A DNA stretch of 20,478 bases from JANQQZ01 sp039187315. GTDB taxonomy: Bacteria; Planctomycetota; Phycisphaerae; Phycisphaerales; UBA1924. Shown here one piece after another: positions 1-8,131 of the stretch. The translations under genes were made by a program, and so were the position numbers. Location: positions 1 through 20,478 of the forward strand of contig JBCCZQ010000054.1 in the NCBI GenBank assembly GCA_039187315.1, in the 5' to 3' direction. The notes under the pieces were generated by a model. The model had not been told where the DNA came from, made no database searches, and was given only the letters and a program-made list of their open reading frames with translations. Position 1 is the stretch's first letter. The number at the start of each line of letters is the position of its first letter.

Positions 1-1315
1 CAATGGTTTGGGCGAGGCATTGGAACTCGTGTCCCACGCACGGATATTGATCATTGATGGCATCCGCGAAGTGAAGACGCCCGGCGAGTGCTTCGGGCCG
101 TAGCCTGATGTGGTTGTTGAACTTCTGGAAACGCACCGCTTTGAGTGCTCGCGTTGCGACCTCTGTCACCAGGGAGAGGATGTGCGGCCCTCCATAGAGA
201 GCGAAGCCCCCCGCTGCACGCGGTATGCGACCCGTTCGGATCGCATCTGGCCTGCACGCGGACTCCGTAGCAGCGAAACCGGGCACGGTGAAGACGCCTT
301 CACCAGAAAGTCGGGCGAAGGCGGGGTCAAAAGGCGCAGCCGCGGGGTCCCGTGGGGTTCGCATCGAGAGCAGCACAAGACAAGCGTTGAGGTAAGCCTG
401 GTACAAGGCATCGAAGTGGACATACGTCGCAAGGTCCCGCGGCGTGGTGATGAAGCGATACGTAACCGGGTTTCCGAAGATCCTGTCTTCGGCTGCGCTC
501 GGTCCCAGGGCAAGGTCCGGGTTCGCTCCGTTCTGAACAGCGAGCCAATCCGCAGCCGTCCGCATGAAGTCCCTGCCCTGCTTGGCGACGGGCACACGCT
601 GGTCGATCCGCTGGGCTCCATATTTGATCATCCCGTCGCAGATCGTCTCTGTTCCCGGAACGCTGCTCCCGATCAGCATGAACTGCGAAAGATACGGGCC
701 AACTTCAACGCGCGGTGATGAGCCGCGGAAAGCGGTCTGCGCATGAAGAAGACCGTTGTTGTTGGTCTTCCGTGGACGGCCTGGGAACCCGCGTGTTGTG
801 TAGCTCAGTTGGTTCAGTCGGTCTGCAGCGGCCTGTACGGCATTGGGAACCGCGGCTTCGAAGTCGTCGAAGCGCACGTCCCGCAGAGCTGCCAGCTCGT
901 AGACCTCGGCCATTTCGTACGCCAGTTCGTCCCCGCCCAGCTCTGGGGCAGGGGCCATCGTGACCGCCTGTGCATCCGGGCCTTGCAGGTCGAATACCAC
1001 GCCAGCGGTCGGTGCTTCCCAGGCACGTTGCTTCTCGTTCGATGGCCTGACCGAAGACGTGAAAGGATCGATACAACCCTCGTCAATCGCTGCCCTGAAC
1101 GCCTCGAAGTCTTCTGCACGTTCAACGAGTCCGGTCTCCTTCTCATGCTCGAGCCCCTTGGTAAAACTCATCGCGTATCGTGCGGACGCGTAGCGCTGCT
1201 CCTCGCCATTCGCGACGTGCTTGGGCGCGCCGCGCTGAGCGGCCATGTCCGCGGCGGCAATCCTGACTGACTTCGATTCGCTGACGCGAGACTGTGAGCT
1301 ATCGCTGCGTGCCAT
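1..1315 (-). CDS. Vanadium-dependent haloperoxidase, algal bromoperoxidase type (N-terminal part)
   Basis: Vanadium haloperoxidases use vanadate and hydrogen peroxide to oxidise bromide or chloride to a hypohalous species, which halogenates organic compounds. The frame is open for 438 codons from ATG 1315 and runs off the left edge, so the C-terminus is missing. Family landmarks seen: RYAMSFTKGLEHE near residue 42, GPYLSQFMLIGS, DFMRTAADWLAVQNGANP, FITTPRDLATYVHFDALYQAYLNAC, and GGPHILSLVTEVATRALKAVRFQKFNNHIRLRPEAL. The lysine at 398 and arginine at 406 have the eight-residue spacing of the first two vanadate ligands in red-algal enzymes. The later ligands (Ser-Gly-His, arginine and the histidine that binds vanadium) lie outside the window. 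AGGA stands 8 bases before the start, and no signal peptide is obvious. The family assignment is secure; the choice of halide cannot be read here. Confidence 0.93.
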   Translation of the reverse strand, partial: MARSDSSQSRVSESKSVRIAAADMAAQRGAPKHVANGEEQRYASARYAMSFTKGLEHEKETGLVERAEDFEAFRAAIDEGCIDPFTSSVRPSNEKQRAWEAPTAGVVFDLQGPDAQAVTMAPAPELGGDELAYEMAEVYELAALRDVRFDDFEAAVPNAVQAAADRLNQLSYTTRGFPGRPRKTNNNGLLHAQTAFRGSSPRVEVGPYLSQFMLIGSSVPGTETICDGMIKYGAQRIDQRVPVAKQGRDFMRTAADWLAVQNGANPDLALGPSAAEDRIFGNPVTYRFITTPRDLATYVHFDALYQAYLNACLVLLSMRTPRDPAAAPFDPAFARLSGEGVFTVPGFAATESACRPDAIRTGRIPRAAGGFALYGGPHILSLVTEVATRALKAVRFQKFNNHIRLRPEALAGRLHFADAINDQYPCVGHEFQCLAQTI

Positions 1316-1389
1316 GAGCGTTTTCCTGTGCTTCGGTGTTCGGATCGGGCAACGAGGACGGTGACCCGCTATGGCATGCTAGCCGGAGC

Positions 1390-1418
1390 GATATGTTGTT
1401 ATGAAATGTATGTATCAA
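1390..1418 (-). promoter_or_regulatory. Possible promoter of the haloperoxidase gene
   Basis: Read on the minus strand, TTGATA (1418-1413) and CATATC (1395-1390) are separated by 17 bases inside the most AT-rich patch of the region. The -10 box is weak. It would give a leader of about 70 bases before the ATG at 1315. Confidence 0.3.
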
Positions 1419-1503
1419 TACACATATTTGAGTCACATCAGACGGATGTATGCGAACTACAGACCGCGGTCGTGCGAGACGCAGCGCACTTCACCGCTGT
1501 AGG

Positions 1504-1529
1504 TAACTGGTAGTACATGAAACCAGTTA
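1504..1529. repeat. Inverted repeat, 8-bp perfect arms with 10-base loop
   Basis: TAACTGGT (1504-1511) and ACCAGTTA (1522-1529) are perfect reverse complements. One more base pair is possible beyond a single mismatch on each side. No T-run follows on either strand, so it does not look like an intrinsic terminator. An operator or chance repeat is possible. Confidence 0.5.
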
Positions 1530-1857
1530 TCAAAATGACTGCGATCGGTTGAGGATGCGTCGGCTCTGGGCGAGATGAGCAGCATTGTGGTGAGCATGGC
1601 ACACACAATCAGTTGATAGAATCTGTTTGTCGAGCCTGGAGACACAATAGTGTGGTTGTTGAGACTGAATCGACCGGCAACAGCCTTGCGCGGTGAAACC
1701 AGAAATCCCATTGACGTGCCCTCACAACTCTGTCCATCCTGAGTGTTCGCGTCGGAGTTGCCACGGAGGGCAGCCATGGTTGGCAGAAAGCGTCATTCGG
1801 ATGCGAAAGGGGTGAACAGCTTCTGCATGCGAAGCGGATGTCGGTAATCGTCGATGA

Positions 1858-2204
1858 GACACACGCGAGTGTCTCGATCTCGATGTGGCTCGGAGGCTGA
1901 CCATCAACAACGTGCTGGCGCGTCTGGCATGGCGTATGGCGGCGCGGGGGTACTCGAGCGCATTCGATCGAAGGACGGCTATGAATTGGCTGCGTCGTTC
2001 CTACGGATTGACGCAAGCGTATTGGAGTGAAGATGCTCTTGATCGAGCCCGGCTCGCTCCGGACACTGGAGACATGGCGAGCCTCAACGCGAAGCTGTGT
2101 GATGAACTCCAGATGGCAAGGTCTTCGAGGTGCTGCAGCAGGCCCGCGTGCTCATCGCACAACCGGCCGTGCGCGGGACAAGAGATACGTCTGACGGGGC
2201 TTAA
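1858..2204 (+). pseudogene. Possible eroded gene of unknown function
   Basis: Protein-like pieces appear in successive plus-strand frames. DTRECLDLDVARRLTINNVLARLAWR starts in the frame of 1858; GVLERIRSKDGYELAASFLRIDASVLE follows in the frame of 1929; ALDRARLAPDTGDMASLNAKLCDELQ returns to the first frame. GKVFEVLQQARVLIAQPAV then reads on after a one-base shift near 2115, where a single inserted base would turn QMAR into QDGK. The stop of the last piece is at about 2202-2204. No family was recognised. The alternative is chance, since GC-rich DNA gives long random frames. This entry is speculative. Confidence 0.2.
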
Positions 2205-2276
2205 TTGGTTTCGTGCAGACTGATTCTGACTCGTTGGCTACTGCGGCTGTCTATCGAAGCAAGGCATGTCCTTGAT

Positions 2277-4067
2277 TCATGCAGCCCTTGAAGCCCGTAT
2301 CGTGTCATCCAGCGAGAGCAGCGCCCGGCGTATGTTCTTTGTGTGCCGTCTGCCGACGGCATACTTGAGGCGAGCGATGCGCTTCTCGCATGTCGCCAGT
2401 TCGTCCGATCCGATGTAGTCGCGGTTGTGCTGCATCCAGCTGACGATGTTGGTCAGCACGCCGTTGGCATGATCGACCAGATCTTCTGTATCCTTCCTGG
2501 CATCGGAAGCTTCTCGACGGCCCTTCGACTCATCGACGAGCCGCTGCATTTCGCTCGGGTCGAGGCCCGATCCGCCCTGGATGACAACTTCCTGCGATTT
2601 CTTTGTCGCCACATCCGTCGCGGTGACGCTCAGGATGCCGTCCGCGTCGATGTCGAAGGCGACTTCGATCTTGGGCTGGCCGTGCTTCGGGCGTTTGATG
2701 CCTTTAAGGCGGAAGAGGCCGAGGGTTCTGTTCTTGGCGGCTACGGCGGCATCGCCCTCAAGAACGTTGACAGGAACCGAGGTCTGGTTCTTCTGCGTCG
2801 TGCTGTAGACCCTCTTGATCGTTGTCGGGATCGGTGTGTTTTTGGGAACCAGCACGGAGACACCGCCGCCTGCGGTCTCAACACCCAGCGTCTGCGACGT
2901 GACATCCATGAGGTTGACATTTCTGACCTGGCCTGCCAGCACGGCTGCGAGCGTGCCTGCGCCGGCTGCCACAACCTCGTCGGGGTTGACAGACTTGTTG
3001 AGGCGTTCGGTGTCGAACGATTCGGCGACGGCGTCACGGATGCACGGCATGCGTGTCGACCCGCCGACGAGTATGACTTCCATATTGGGGCCAGCACCGA
3101 CCCCGGTCGTCTGCCTCAATTCGCTGCAACACGCACGGACCGAGTCGATCAGATCGGCACAGATTCGCTCAAATGTGGATCGGGTCAGTGTGTACTGCAG
3201 GTGGAGTGCACCGCTCCCGCTGACAGCGACGTAGGGCAGCACGATCTCGGTGGACTCTCTGGAAGAAAGCTCGGCTTTGGCCATCTGTGCGGCGTCCTTG
3301 AGCCTCTGGAGCGCCATGGGGTCCTCGCGGAGATTGATCTGATAGTGTCGGAAGAAGTCATCGGCAACAACATCGATGATCCGCTGATCAAAATCATCGC
3401 CTCCGAGGTGCGTGTTGCCGTGGACACCGAGCACGTGAAAGTGCCCGTCTGCGATCTCCATCGCGGAAAGATCCAGGGTCCCCCCGCCGAAGTCGACGAC
3501 CACGACGCGTCGAGAGAAGCCGGCAGCATCGAACCCGTACGCAAGCGCTGCGGCCGTCGGCTCGTTGATAATCCGGCGTGCGTTCATGCCGGCGAGCGCC
3601 GCGGCTTCTTTGGTGGCCTGGCGCTGGGCGTCGTTGAAGTACGCCGGCACTGTGATGACGGATTCTGTGACGGCCTCGCCGATCTCGGCTTCGGCCAGCG
3701 ATCGGAGTTCCTCAAGGATGAGAGCCGACACCTCCTGGGGCGTGATCAGCTTCTTGCCAGCACGCACGCGGACAAGCTCGCCCGATTTACCGACGACCTC
3801 GTACGGCACGAGCTTTTCTTCCGAGGTCACCTCGGCGTGACGACGGCCCATGAACCGCTTGATCGAATAGATCGTGCTCTTCGGTGATGTGATCTGCTGC
3901 TTCTTCGCCGCATGGCCGACCAGCCGTGAGCCGTCATCCATGAAGCTGACCATCGATGGCATAGTCCGAGAGCCGGAAGCGTTCGTGATCGGTACGACCG
4001 TGCCGTCGATAAAAGCCGACACAACTGAGTTTGTCGTGCCTAAATCAATGCCGATGCCGATGCCCAT
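2277..4067 (-). CDS. dnaK: Hsp70 / DnaK-type chaperone, short paralogue
   Basis: ATP-driven cytoplasmic chaperone of 596 residues; housekeeping DnaK has about 640. The nucleotide-binding domain is complete: IGIDLGTTNS (5-14), the lysine of SIKRFMG at 70, VITVPAYFNDAQRQATK (137-153), RIINEPTAAALAYG (165-178), phosphate loop DFGGGTLDL (192-200), then THLGGDDFD and LVGGSTRMP. The substrate-binding beta domain follows (TLGVETAGGG, FDIDADGILSVTA). The helical lid is abbreviated and the usual acidic disordered tail is absent. Oddities are DFGGGTLDLS in place of the common DLGGGTFDVS, and no dnaJ or grpE nearby. It begins 30 bases downstream of a small membrane-protein gene on the same strand, so the two are probably co-transcribed. 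I infer a specialised paralogue; the family call is certain. A gene symbol in the strict orthologue sense is not proven. Confidence 0.95.
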   Translation of the reverse strand: MGIGIGIDLGTTNSVVSAFIDGTVVPITNASGSRTMPSMVSFMDDGSRLVGHAAKKQQITSPKSTIYSIKRFMGRRHAEVTSEEKLVPYEVVGKSGELVRVRAGKKLITPQEVSALILEELRSLAEAEIGEAVTESVITVPAYFNDAQRQATKEAAALAGMNARRIINEPTAAALAYGFDAAGFSRRVVVVDFGGGTLDLSAMEIADGHFHVLGVHGNTHLGGDDFDQRIIDVVADDFFRHYQINLREDPMALQRLKDAAQMAKAELSSRESTEIVLPYVAVSGSGALHLQYTLTRSTFERICADLIDSVRACCSELRQTTGVGAGPNMEVILVGGSTRMPCIRDAVAESFDTERLNKSVNPDEVVAAGAGTLAAVLAGQVRNVNLMDVTSQTLGVETAGGGVSVLVPKNTPIPTTIKRVYSTTQKNQTSVPVNVLEGDAAVAAKNRTLGLFRLKGIKRPKHGQPKIEVAFDIDADGILSVTATDVATKKSQEVVIQGGSGLDPSEMQRLVDESKGRREASDARKDTEDLVDHANGVLTNIVSWMQHNRDYIGSDELATCEKRIARLKYAVGRRHTKNIRRALLSLDDTIRASRAA

Positions 4068-4097
4068 ATGGCCCCCCGGTGTCCTGCAGCAGGCCCA

Positions 4098-4667
4098 TTA
4101 GTATGGCATGCTTGAGATGGCTTGCGAAGACGGTGCTGCGCTTGATTCGAACGTAAAGCCCATGCCGTTCCATGTCAGCGATGTGCCAACACGAACATCG
4201 ATCGTGGTCTCAAGGTCAGGACCGATCACGACAACAGGAACGGTTCGACCCGGCGCAATCCCCGTGAAATCAACGTCGGCAGTCAGCTTGGTGACATCTG
4301 TGAGGCGGCCTGCCTCTGATGCGGCCACACCGGCTTTTGCGGCCGATTTCACGCCCTCGGCCGTATGCCAGAAGGTGAACGCCGCGAGGCCAATCGCCAG
4401 GACCTGTAGGAGCGTGCAGACGAGGCCTGCACGTGTGGCGAACGCCGCGGAGGCACCCGGCGCGATCGACATATCTCGGCGCGCGGCCGATAACGCGTGC
4501 GCACCCAGGAACGCGCCTACTGCGGGCGCACCCGGTACCGGTATCAGGCATGCAAGAACCGCGCCGATCCGGCTTGCTGACGATGGCCGTGTTGCGACCT
4601 CAACACGTATCGCCTGGTTCTGGCCGAATGCGTCGGACTGTGATACGGATCCTGATGGAGCAGCCAT
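4098..4667 (-). CDS. Small two-helix membrane protein, DUF4190-like
   Basis: The call is 189 residues. After a polar N-terminus come two hydrophobic segments, about 33-55 (IGAVLACLIPVPGAPAVGAFLGAHAL) and 78-100 (TRAGLVCTLLQVLAIGLAAFTFW), joined by a short basic loop with AARRD. This hairpin, with its GAHALSAARR linker, resembles DUF4190 proteins. A region of about 85 residues follows (DVDFTGIAPGRTVPVVVIGPD) that is beta-like and probably faces outward. The ATG at 4667 was preferred to the upstream frame (to 5036) because the extension has odd composition with many cysteines and arginines and no domain. No strong ribosome site precedes it. The gene lies 30 bases upstream of the dnaK paralogue and reads into it. 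Function is unknown; a link between the chaperone and an envelope process is only inference. Confidence 0.65.
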   Translation of the reverse strand: MAAPSGSVSQSDAFGQNQAIRVEVATRPSSASRIGAVLACLIPVPGAPAVGAFLGAHALSAARRDMSIAPGASAAFATRAGLVCTLLQVLAIGLAAFTFWHTAEGVKSAAKAGVAASEAGRLTDVTKLTADVDFTGIAPGRTVPVVVIGPDLETTIDVRVGTSLTWNGMGFTFESSAAPSSQAISSMPY

Positions 4668-4831
4668 GCAGCTAGGATCGTTCGGGCGGCCCGCTCGGTT
4701 GATACGCGCTGGTATACCCATATCTGAGTGGGCAGTACAACCGTTACAGCAGATCGGTGTCCGCAGCCCCCGCGCCAATAGTGGGCAGAATCTGTGCATG
4801 TTGATCATGCATCGGGGCCGATAACGCGTGC
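4485..4831. repeat. 16-bp direct repeat, two copies
   Basis: GGCCGATAACGCGTGC occurs exactly at 4485-4500, inside the membrane-protein gene, and again at 4816-4831 in the non-coding gap upstream of that gene. Sixteen identical bases 331 apart are more than expected by chance, but no function is evident. It could mark an old local duplication or recombination. Confidence 0.5.
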
Positions 4832-5216
4832 ATGTATTCGCTTGTGAACGCGAACCTCCGGCCTCGTCTCCGGCTTGAGATCCCGTGCTGCCACTAATCA
4901 ATGCTTCCGCTGCCGCGGGTTCAATCCATCCCAGAGCGATACCGCCGGCTTTGGTCAGCACAGCGGTGTGGCGCAGAACAGTGATGATGTGTCGTATTCG
5001 CGGGCCTACGTTCGAAGCGAGCCCTGAGTCTGTCATACCCCGCTCGCGACAACCGTCTTTGCTGCATATCGCTCCGCATGCTCATGACATCCGGGTTTCG
5101 GCCTGTCGGCATGGATGACTCTGAGACAGGGGACGTGTCGCGGGTGATCTATGCCGCGGCGAGCCATGATGCGCAGTCGCGGTCATGCTCAGAACGAATC
5201 ACAGGTCAGTCACGCC
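4668..5216. other. 549-base gap without a convincing gene
   Basis: Between the stop of the protease gene and the start of the membrane-protein gene no frame looks coded. The minus-strand frame continuing the membrane protein upstream to 5036 is open but compositionally unlike a protein. The gap holds one copy of a 16-bp repeat (4816-4831), a short palindrome near 4798-4814 (TGCATG-N5-CATGCA) and a weak candidate promoter. Confidence 0.5.
4711..4740 (-). promoter_or_regulatory. Weak candidate promoter for the membrane protein-dnaK pair
   Basis: On the minus strand TTGTAC is followed after 18 bases by TATACC (4716-4711), about 44 bases before the ATG at 4667. The -35 box is poor. No CIRCE-type heat-shock repeat was seen. 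Confidence 0.22.
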
Positions 5217-6077
5217 CTAGTTGCTTGTGTCTGACTGGCTGGCGCGTAAGTCGGCGAGTCGGTCAGCCGGTCCAACCGGAAGGCGTGCGACGACGACGAT
5301 AGGCGTACCTGGCATGACCTGGCTTGCGACACCTACGAGGGCGAGCGCGCCGTCGCGGAGGACGAAGACGCCCGAGCCGGACGCGCCGCCGAACGAGGCG
5401 AGCGTGCCCTCGAGATTGAGGTTCATCCATCCATCGCGGATTCGGCCGATCGTGCCCGCGAACACCAACGGGCTCGGCGGCGTCCAGCCCTCGGCCAAGG
5501 GCCAACTCAGCCCGCGTAGCTCGCTCGGCGGAATGTGATGATGCGGAAAACCGATGAGCCAGGCGGGCTCGCCGGAGACGGGGTCGTAGGTGAGCCGATC
5601 GACCGCAGGCGAGAGTATCGGCGGCTCGATTCGGAGCAGTGCCCAGTCATGGGAAGAGAAGATGTTGCGCTGGCGTTCGCGGGCTAGCTCGGCGGAGTCG
5701 GCACCATAGCCGCGGGGCATCTCACCGCGCAGCTTGGCGAGCCGTTCGTCGAGCCCGCTCGAAATGAGTGTTGCGGTTCGGCGTGCATCGTCGATGACAA
5801 TCGGCGCCTCGGGCTCGTGATCCCACAGTAGCGTCTCCGGCACGCAGTGGGCCGCTGTCAGGATCACATCGGGCGCGAGTTGCACGCCGGTCCCCGCGGT
5901 GAACTGAGCACGACCGTTTTCGGCGTGCGTCGTCAGACGGATGAGAAAGCGGGCGGCGAGCGCCGTGTCCTTGAACGCGGCGTCTATGGCGGTGGGCCGG
6001 ATCTCTTCGCGGGGTGTGGAGGCACAGCCGTGTAGGGCGAATGCCAAGGTGATGAACAGGAGGAACGTTCGGCGCAT
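5217..6077 (-). CDS. Trypsin-like serine protease, predicted lipoprotein
   Basis: The protein has 286 residues. It starts with a lipoprotein signal, MRRTFLLFITLAFALHGC, with the lipidated cysteine at 18, so it is exported and membrane-anchored. The chymotrypsin-fold triad can be read: His77 in ILTAAHC, Asp144 in HDWALLRI and Ser233 in GGASGSGVF. GASGS replaces the classical GDSGG and resembles the V8/glutamyl-endopeptidase type loop. Substrate is unknown; a quality-control or envelope processing role is possible. A polar insertion of about 40 residues (GLDERLAKLRGEMPRGYGADSAEL) lies between His and Asp. There is no PDZ domain, so it is not a DegP-type protease. It appears monocistronic, with the recombinase remnant on the other strand upstream. 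No clear ribosome site or promoter was found. Confidence 0.88.
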   Translation of the reverse strand: MRRTFLLFITLAFALHGCASTPREEIRPTAIDAAFKDTALAARFLIRLTTHAENGRAQFTAGTGVQLAPDVILTAAHCVPETLLWDHEPEAPIVIDDARRTATLISSGLDERLAKLRGEMPRGYGADSAELARERQRNIFSSHDWALLRIEPPILSPAVDRLTYDPVSGEPAWLIGFPHHHIPPSELRGLSWPLAEGWTPPSPLVFAGTIGRIRDGWMNLNLEGTLASFGGASGSGVFVLRDGALALVGVASQVMPGTPIVVVARLPVGPADRLADLRASQSDTSN

Positions 6078-6149
6078 GCGGACATACTAGTAGCTGATCT
6101 CAACGGTGTGAGAGTCCTCGGACTGTGAGCCTGAGCCGTGGAAGAGCAC

Positions 6150-6575
6150 GTCCGCTGCAACGTACACATGACTGGGCCAAGGCTGGACGAGCGCGATACC
6201 GCCCTTGTTCTCAGAGCGATACTCACAGCCGTGGCTCGTGTTGCGTGTACGCCCTCGTCACCGGCATCGACCCCGCGAACATGCCGCTGATCAACGACCG
6301 CCTGACGCAGCTGCGAAAGAAGAAGGAGCACCTCCAGCGCGAGCTCCGGGCGACCAAAGCGGTCACGACCGGCACCGACCGGGCGGCCGTCGAACGCTGG
6401 GCCCGCGAACGGATCACGAGCCTGGCCGACGCGGCGTCGGGCTATCGAAACGAGAAGGTGCGCCGGGTGATGGCGAGCTACATCGAGGAGATCGTCGTCT
6501 GGCCCTCGACCAAGACCGGCGTGTTGCGGGTCAACGCGGCGCTCGCGGGCGTCCTTGGCCTCGCTCCAAACCCCT
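6150..6575 (+). pseudogene. C-terminal remnant of a large serine recombinase
   Basis: Large serine recombinases integrate and excise phages and other elements. The frame read from about 6245 gives GIDPANMPLINDRLTQLRKKKEHLQREL, a charged coiled coil, and ends with VRRVMASYIEEIVVWPSTKTGVLRVN, which matches the coiled-coil and C-terminal strand region of the family. The catalytic serine domain and the core recombinase domain are missing. Just upstream, the piece ALVLRAILTAVARVA reads in another frame (about 6198-6245), which suggests a frameshift on top of the truncation. The frame runs on through a hairpin into the initiator tRNA gene before it stops at 6667, so no natural end is preserved. I read it as a decayed relic of an integrative element. 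The family match is from memory of its pattern. Confidence 0.7.
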
Positions 6576-6576
6576 G

Positions 6577-6613
6577 CGCCCAAAAGCACAACGACCCGCC
6601 GATTGGCGGGTCG
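6577..6613 (-). terminator. Intrinsic terminator of the initiator tRNA gene
   Basis: A 9-bp perfect GC-rich stem, CGACCCGCC / GGCGGGTCG (6592-6600 with 6605-6613), closes a 4-base loop. Read on the minus strand it is followed by TTGTGCTTTT. It starts 13 bases past the tRNA 3' end, so it probably ends that transcript. Confidence 0.6.
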
Positions 6614-6626
6614 CGTGTTGATGCAA

Positions 6627-6700
<74 letters not shown>

Positions 6701-6711
6701 ATCAGGAGGGG

Positions 6712-6740
6712 ATGCTAGTCGGGACTCAGTCATCAGTCAA
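6712..6740 (-). promoter_or_regulatory. Promoter of the initiator tRNA gene
   Basis: On the minus strand TTGACT (6740-6735) and TAGCAT (6717-6712) are 17 bases apart. The mature tRNA begins 11 bases beyond the -10 box. The same layout is seen before the tRNA-Phe gene in this window. Confidence 0.65.
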
Positions 6741-6808
6741 CGTAGTGGAGTCCGCCGTTGTCACAGGTCCCAAGGCGGCTCTCGCCGTCGCCGCGGCTAG
6801 CATCGCGC

Positions 6809-8131
6809 ATGACCGTTCCGGATCCAAGGCAGGCGAGTGATGCCGTCGATGTCCTGCTGATTGGCGGCGGAGGCCGGGAGCACGCGATCGCCAGAGCGAT
6901 ACGCCGGTCCCCCCGGCTCGGGCGCCTCCACGTCACGCATCCATCGAACCCCGGCCTTTCCGAGATCGGTCAACCCGTTGGAGTCCCGGTCAGCCGGAGC
7001 GAGATCTACCGGCTCCGCCAGTACTGCGACCAGCATCGCGTGGGCCTTGTGGTCATCGGCCCCGAGGACCCGCTCGCCGAGGGATACACGGACGAGCTCG
7101 CGGCAGACAACAGGCTGGTATTCGGCCCGACCCAGGCCGGCGCCCGGATCGAGTCGGACAAAGCCTGGTGCAAGCAGCTGCTCCGTACGGCTTCGATACC
7201 GACCGCCGAAGGTCGGACGTTCGACAGCTATGAGGCAGCCGTGGCGTACCTGGAATCCCGCGAGCACCCGCATGTGATCAAGGCAACCGGCTTGGCCGCT
7301 GGAAAGGGCGTCCTCGTGCCTGAATCGCTCGATGAAGCGGCGGGGTTCGTGCATGCGTGCCTGATAGACGGCCGGTTTGGCGATGCGGGCTCGCGGGTGC
7401 TGATCGAGGAGAAGCTTGAAGGGCCGGAGGTTTCCGTGCTTGCGCTCGTGGACGGGCGATCGATCTATGTCCTCGAGACCGCCCAGGACCATAAGCGTCT
7501 GCTGGACGGTGACCGCGGTCCCAATACGGGCGGCATGGGTGCGTTCAGCCCCAGCGCACGCATCGATGAGGCGACGATGGCTGTGGTCGAACGTGACATC
7601 CTCGTACCTACCGTCGATGCGTTGAAGCGAGACGGCATCCCGTACCGCGGTGTGCTCTACGCGGGCCTCATGCTCACCCCCGCGGGACCAAAGGTGCTCG
7701 AGTTCAACTGCCGGTTCGGCGACCCAGAGTGCCAGGCGATCCTCGCGCGACTCGAGTCCGATCTGCTCGAAGCGATACTCGCCACGGCGAACGGCATGCT
7801 CGCCGACCACGAGGTGGTCTTCTCACCTGAGCCGAGTTGTTGCCTCGTCCTCGCCACAGAGGGATACCCGACAGCGCCCCGCACCGGCGATGTCATCACT
7901 GGCATCGAGGAGGCTTCGGCGGTGGAGGGTGTCCATGTCATCCATGCCGGAACGAAAACGGATGAGCAGGGCCGCACCGTGACTGCCGGCGGGCGGGTGC
8001 TCAACGTCGTTGCAAGGGCGCCAACCGCGGCGGGGGCTCGCGACCGTGCCTATCAGGCTGCGGCAAAGATCGCGTTCCCCGGCATGCAGCTGCGACAGGA
8101 TATCGGCAGCCAGGCATCAGCCTCCGTCTGA
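6809..8131 (+). CDS. purD: Phosphoribosylamine-glycine ligase (GAR synthetase)
   Basis: PurD joins phosphoribosylamine to glycine with ATP, the second step of de novo purine synthesis, in the cytoplasm. The 440 residues cover the whole family length. Landmarks are GGGGREHAIARAI (19-31), VIGPEDPLAEG, GPTQAGARIESDKAWCKQLL, the ATP-grasp segment HVIKATGLAAGKGV, DHKRLLDGDRGPNTGGMGAFSP and LEFNCRFGDPECQAIL. The frame is also open to a TTG at 6758, but that adds 17 non-conserved residues, so the ATG at 6809 was chosen. It appears to stand alone, without other purine genes. Its last 15 bases overlap the end of a convergent gene. Confidence 0.96.
   Translation: MTVPDPRQASDAVDVLLIGGGGREHAIARAIRRSPRLGRLHVTHPSNPGLSEIGQPVGVPVSRSEIYRLRQYCDQHRVGLVVIGPEDPLAEGYTDELAADNRLVFGPTQAGARIESDKAWCKQLLRTASIPTAEGRTFDSYEAAVAYLESREHPHVIKATGLAAGKGVLVPESLDEAAGFVHACLIDGRFGDAGSRVLIEEKLEGPEVSVLALVDGRSIYVLETAQDHKRLLDGDRGPNTGGMGAFSPSARIDEATMAVVERDILVPTVDALKRDGIPYRGVLYAGLMLTPAGPKVLEFNCRFGDPECQAILARLESDLLEAILATANGMLADHEVVFSPEPSCCLVLATEGYPTAPRTGDVITGIEEASAVEGVHVIHAGTKTDEQGRTVTAGGRVLNVVARAPTAAGARDRAYQAAAKIAFPGMQLRQDIGSQASASV

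Larger units (their letters stand above)
1316..2276. other. 961-base stretch without a convincing gene
   Basis: No reading frame here has convincing codon use or a recognisable family. The left 130 bases are AT-rich and probably hold the haloperoxidase promoter. On the minus strand a frame at 1457-1777 contains one hydrophobic segment, FYQLIVCAMLTTMLLI, but nothing else that looks like a protein. On the plus strand between 1858 and 2204, plausible peptide pieces occur in different frames and could be an eroded gene (see the separate entry). Confidence 0.5.

Noticed and set aside
796..830. tRNA-like D-arm (TAGCTCAGTTGGTTCA)
   Set aside because: No acceptor, anticodon or T stem can be formed, and it lies inside the haloperoxidase coding sequence.
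2261..2275. CAAGG-ACATG-CCTTG after the dnaK stop as a terminator
   Set aside because: A five-base stem without a following T-run is too weak.
2343..3887. Plus-strand open frame of 514 codons
   Set aside because: It is antisense to the dnaK paralogue, whose family match is unmistakable. Long antisense frames are common in GC-rich genes.
4668..5036. N-terminal extension of the small membrane protein
   Set aside because: Cysteine and arginine content is high, no domain is seen, and the ATG at 4667 gives a compact two-helix protein.
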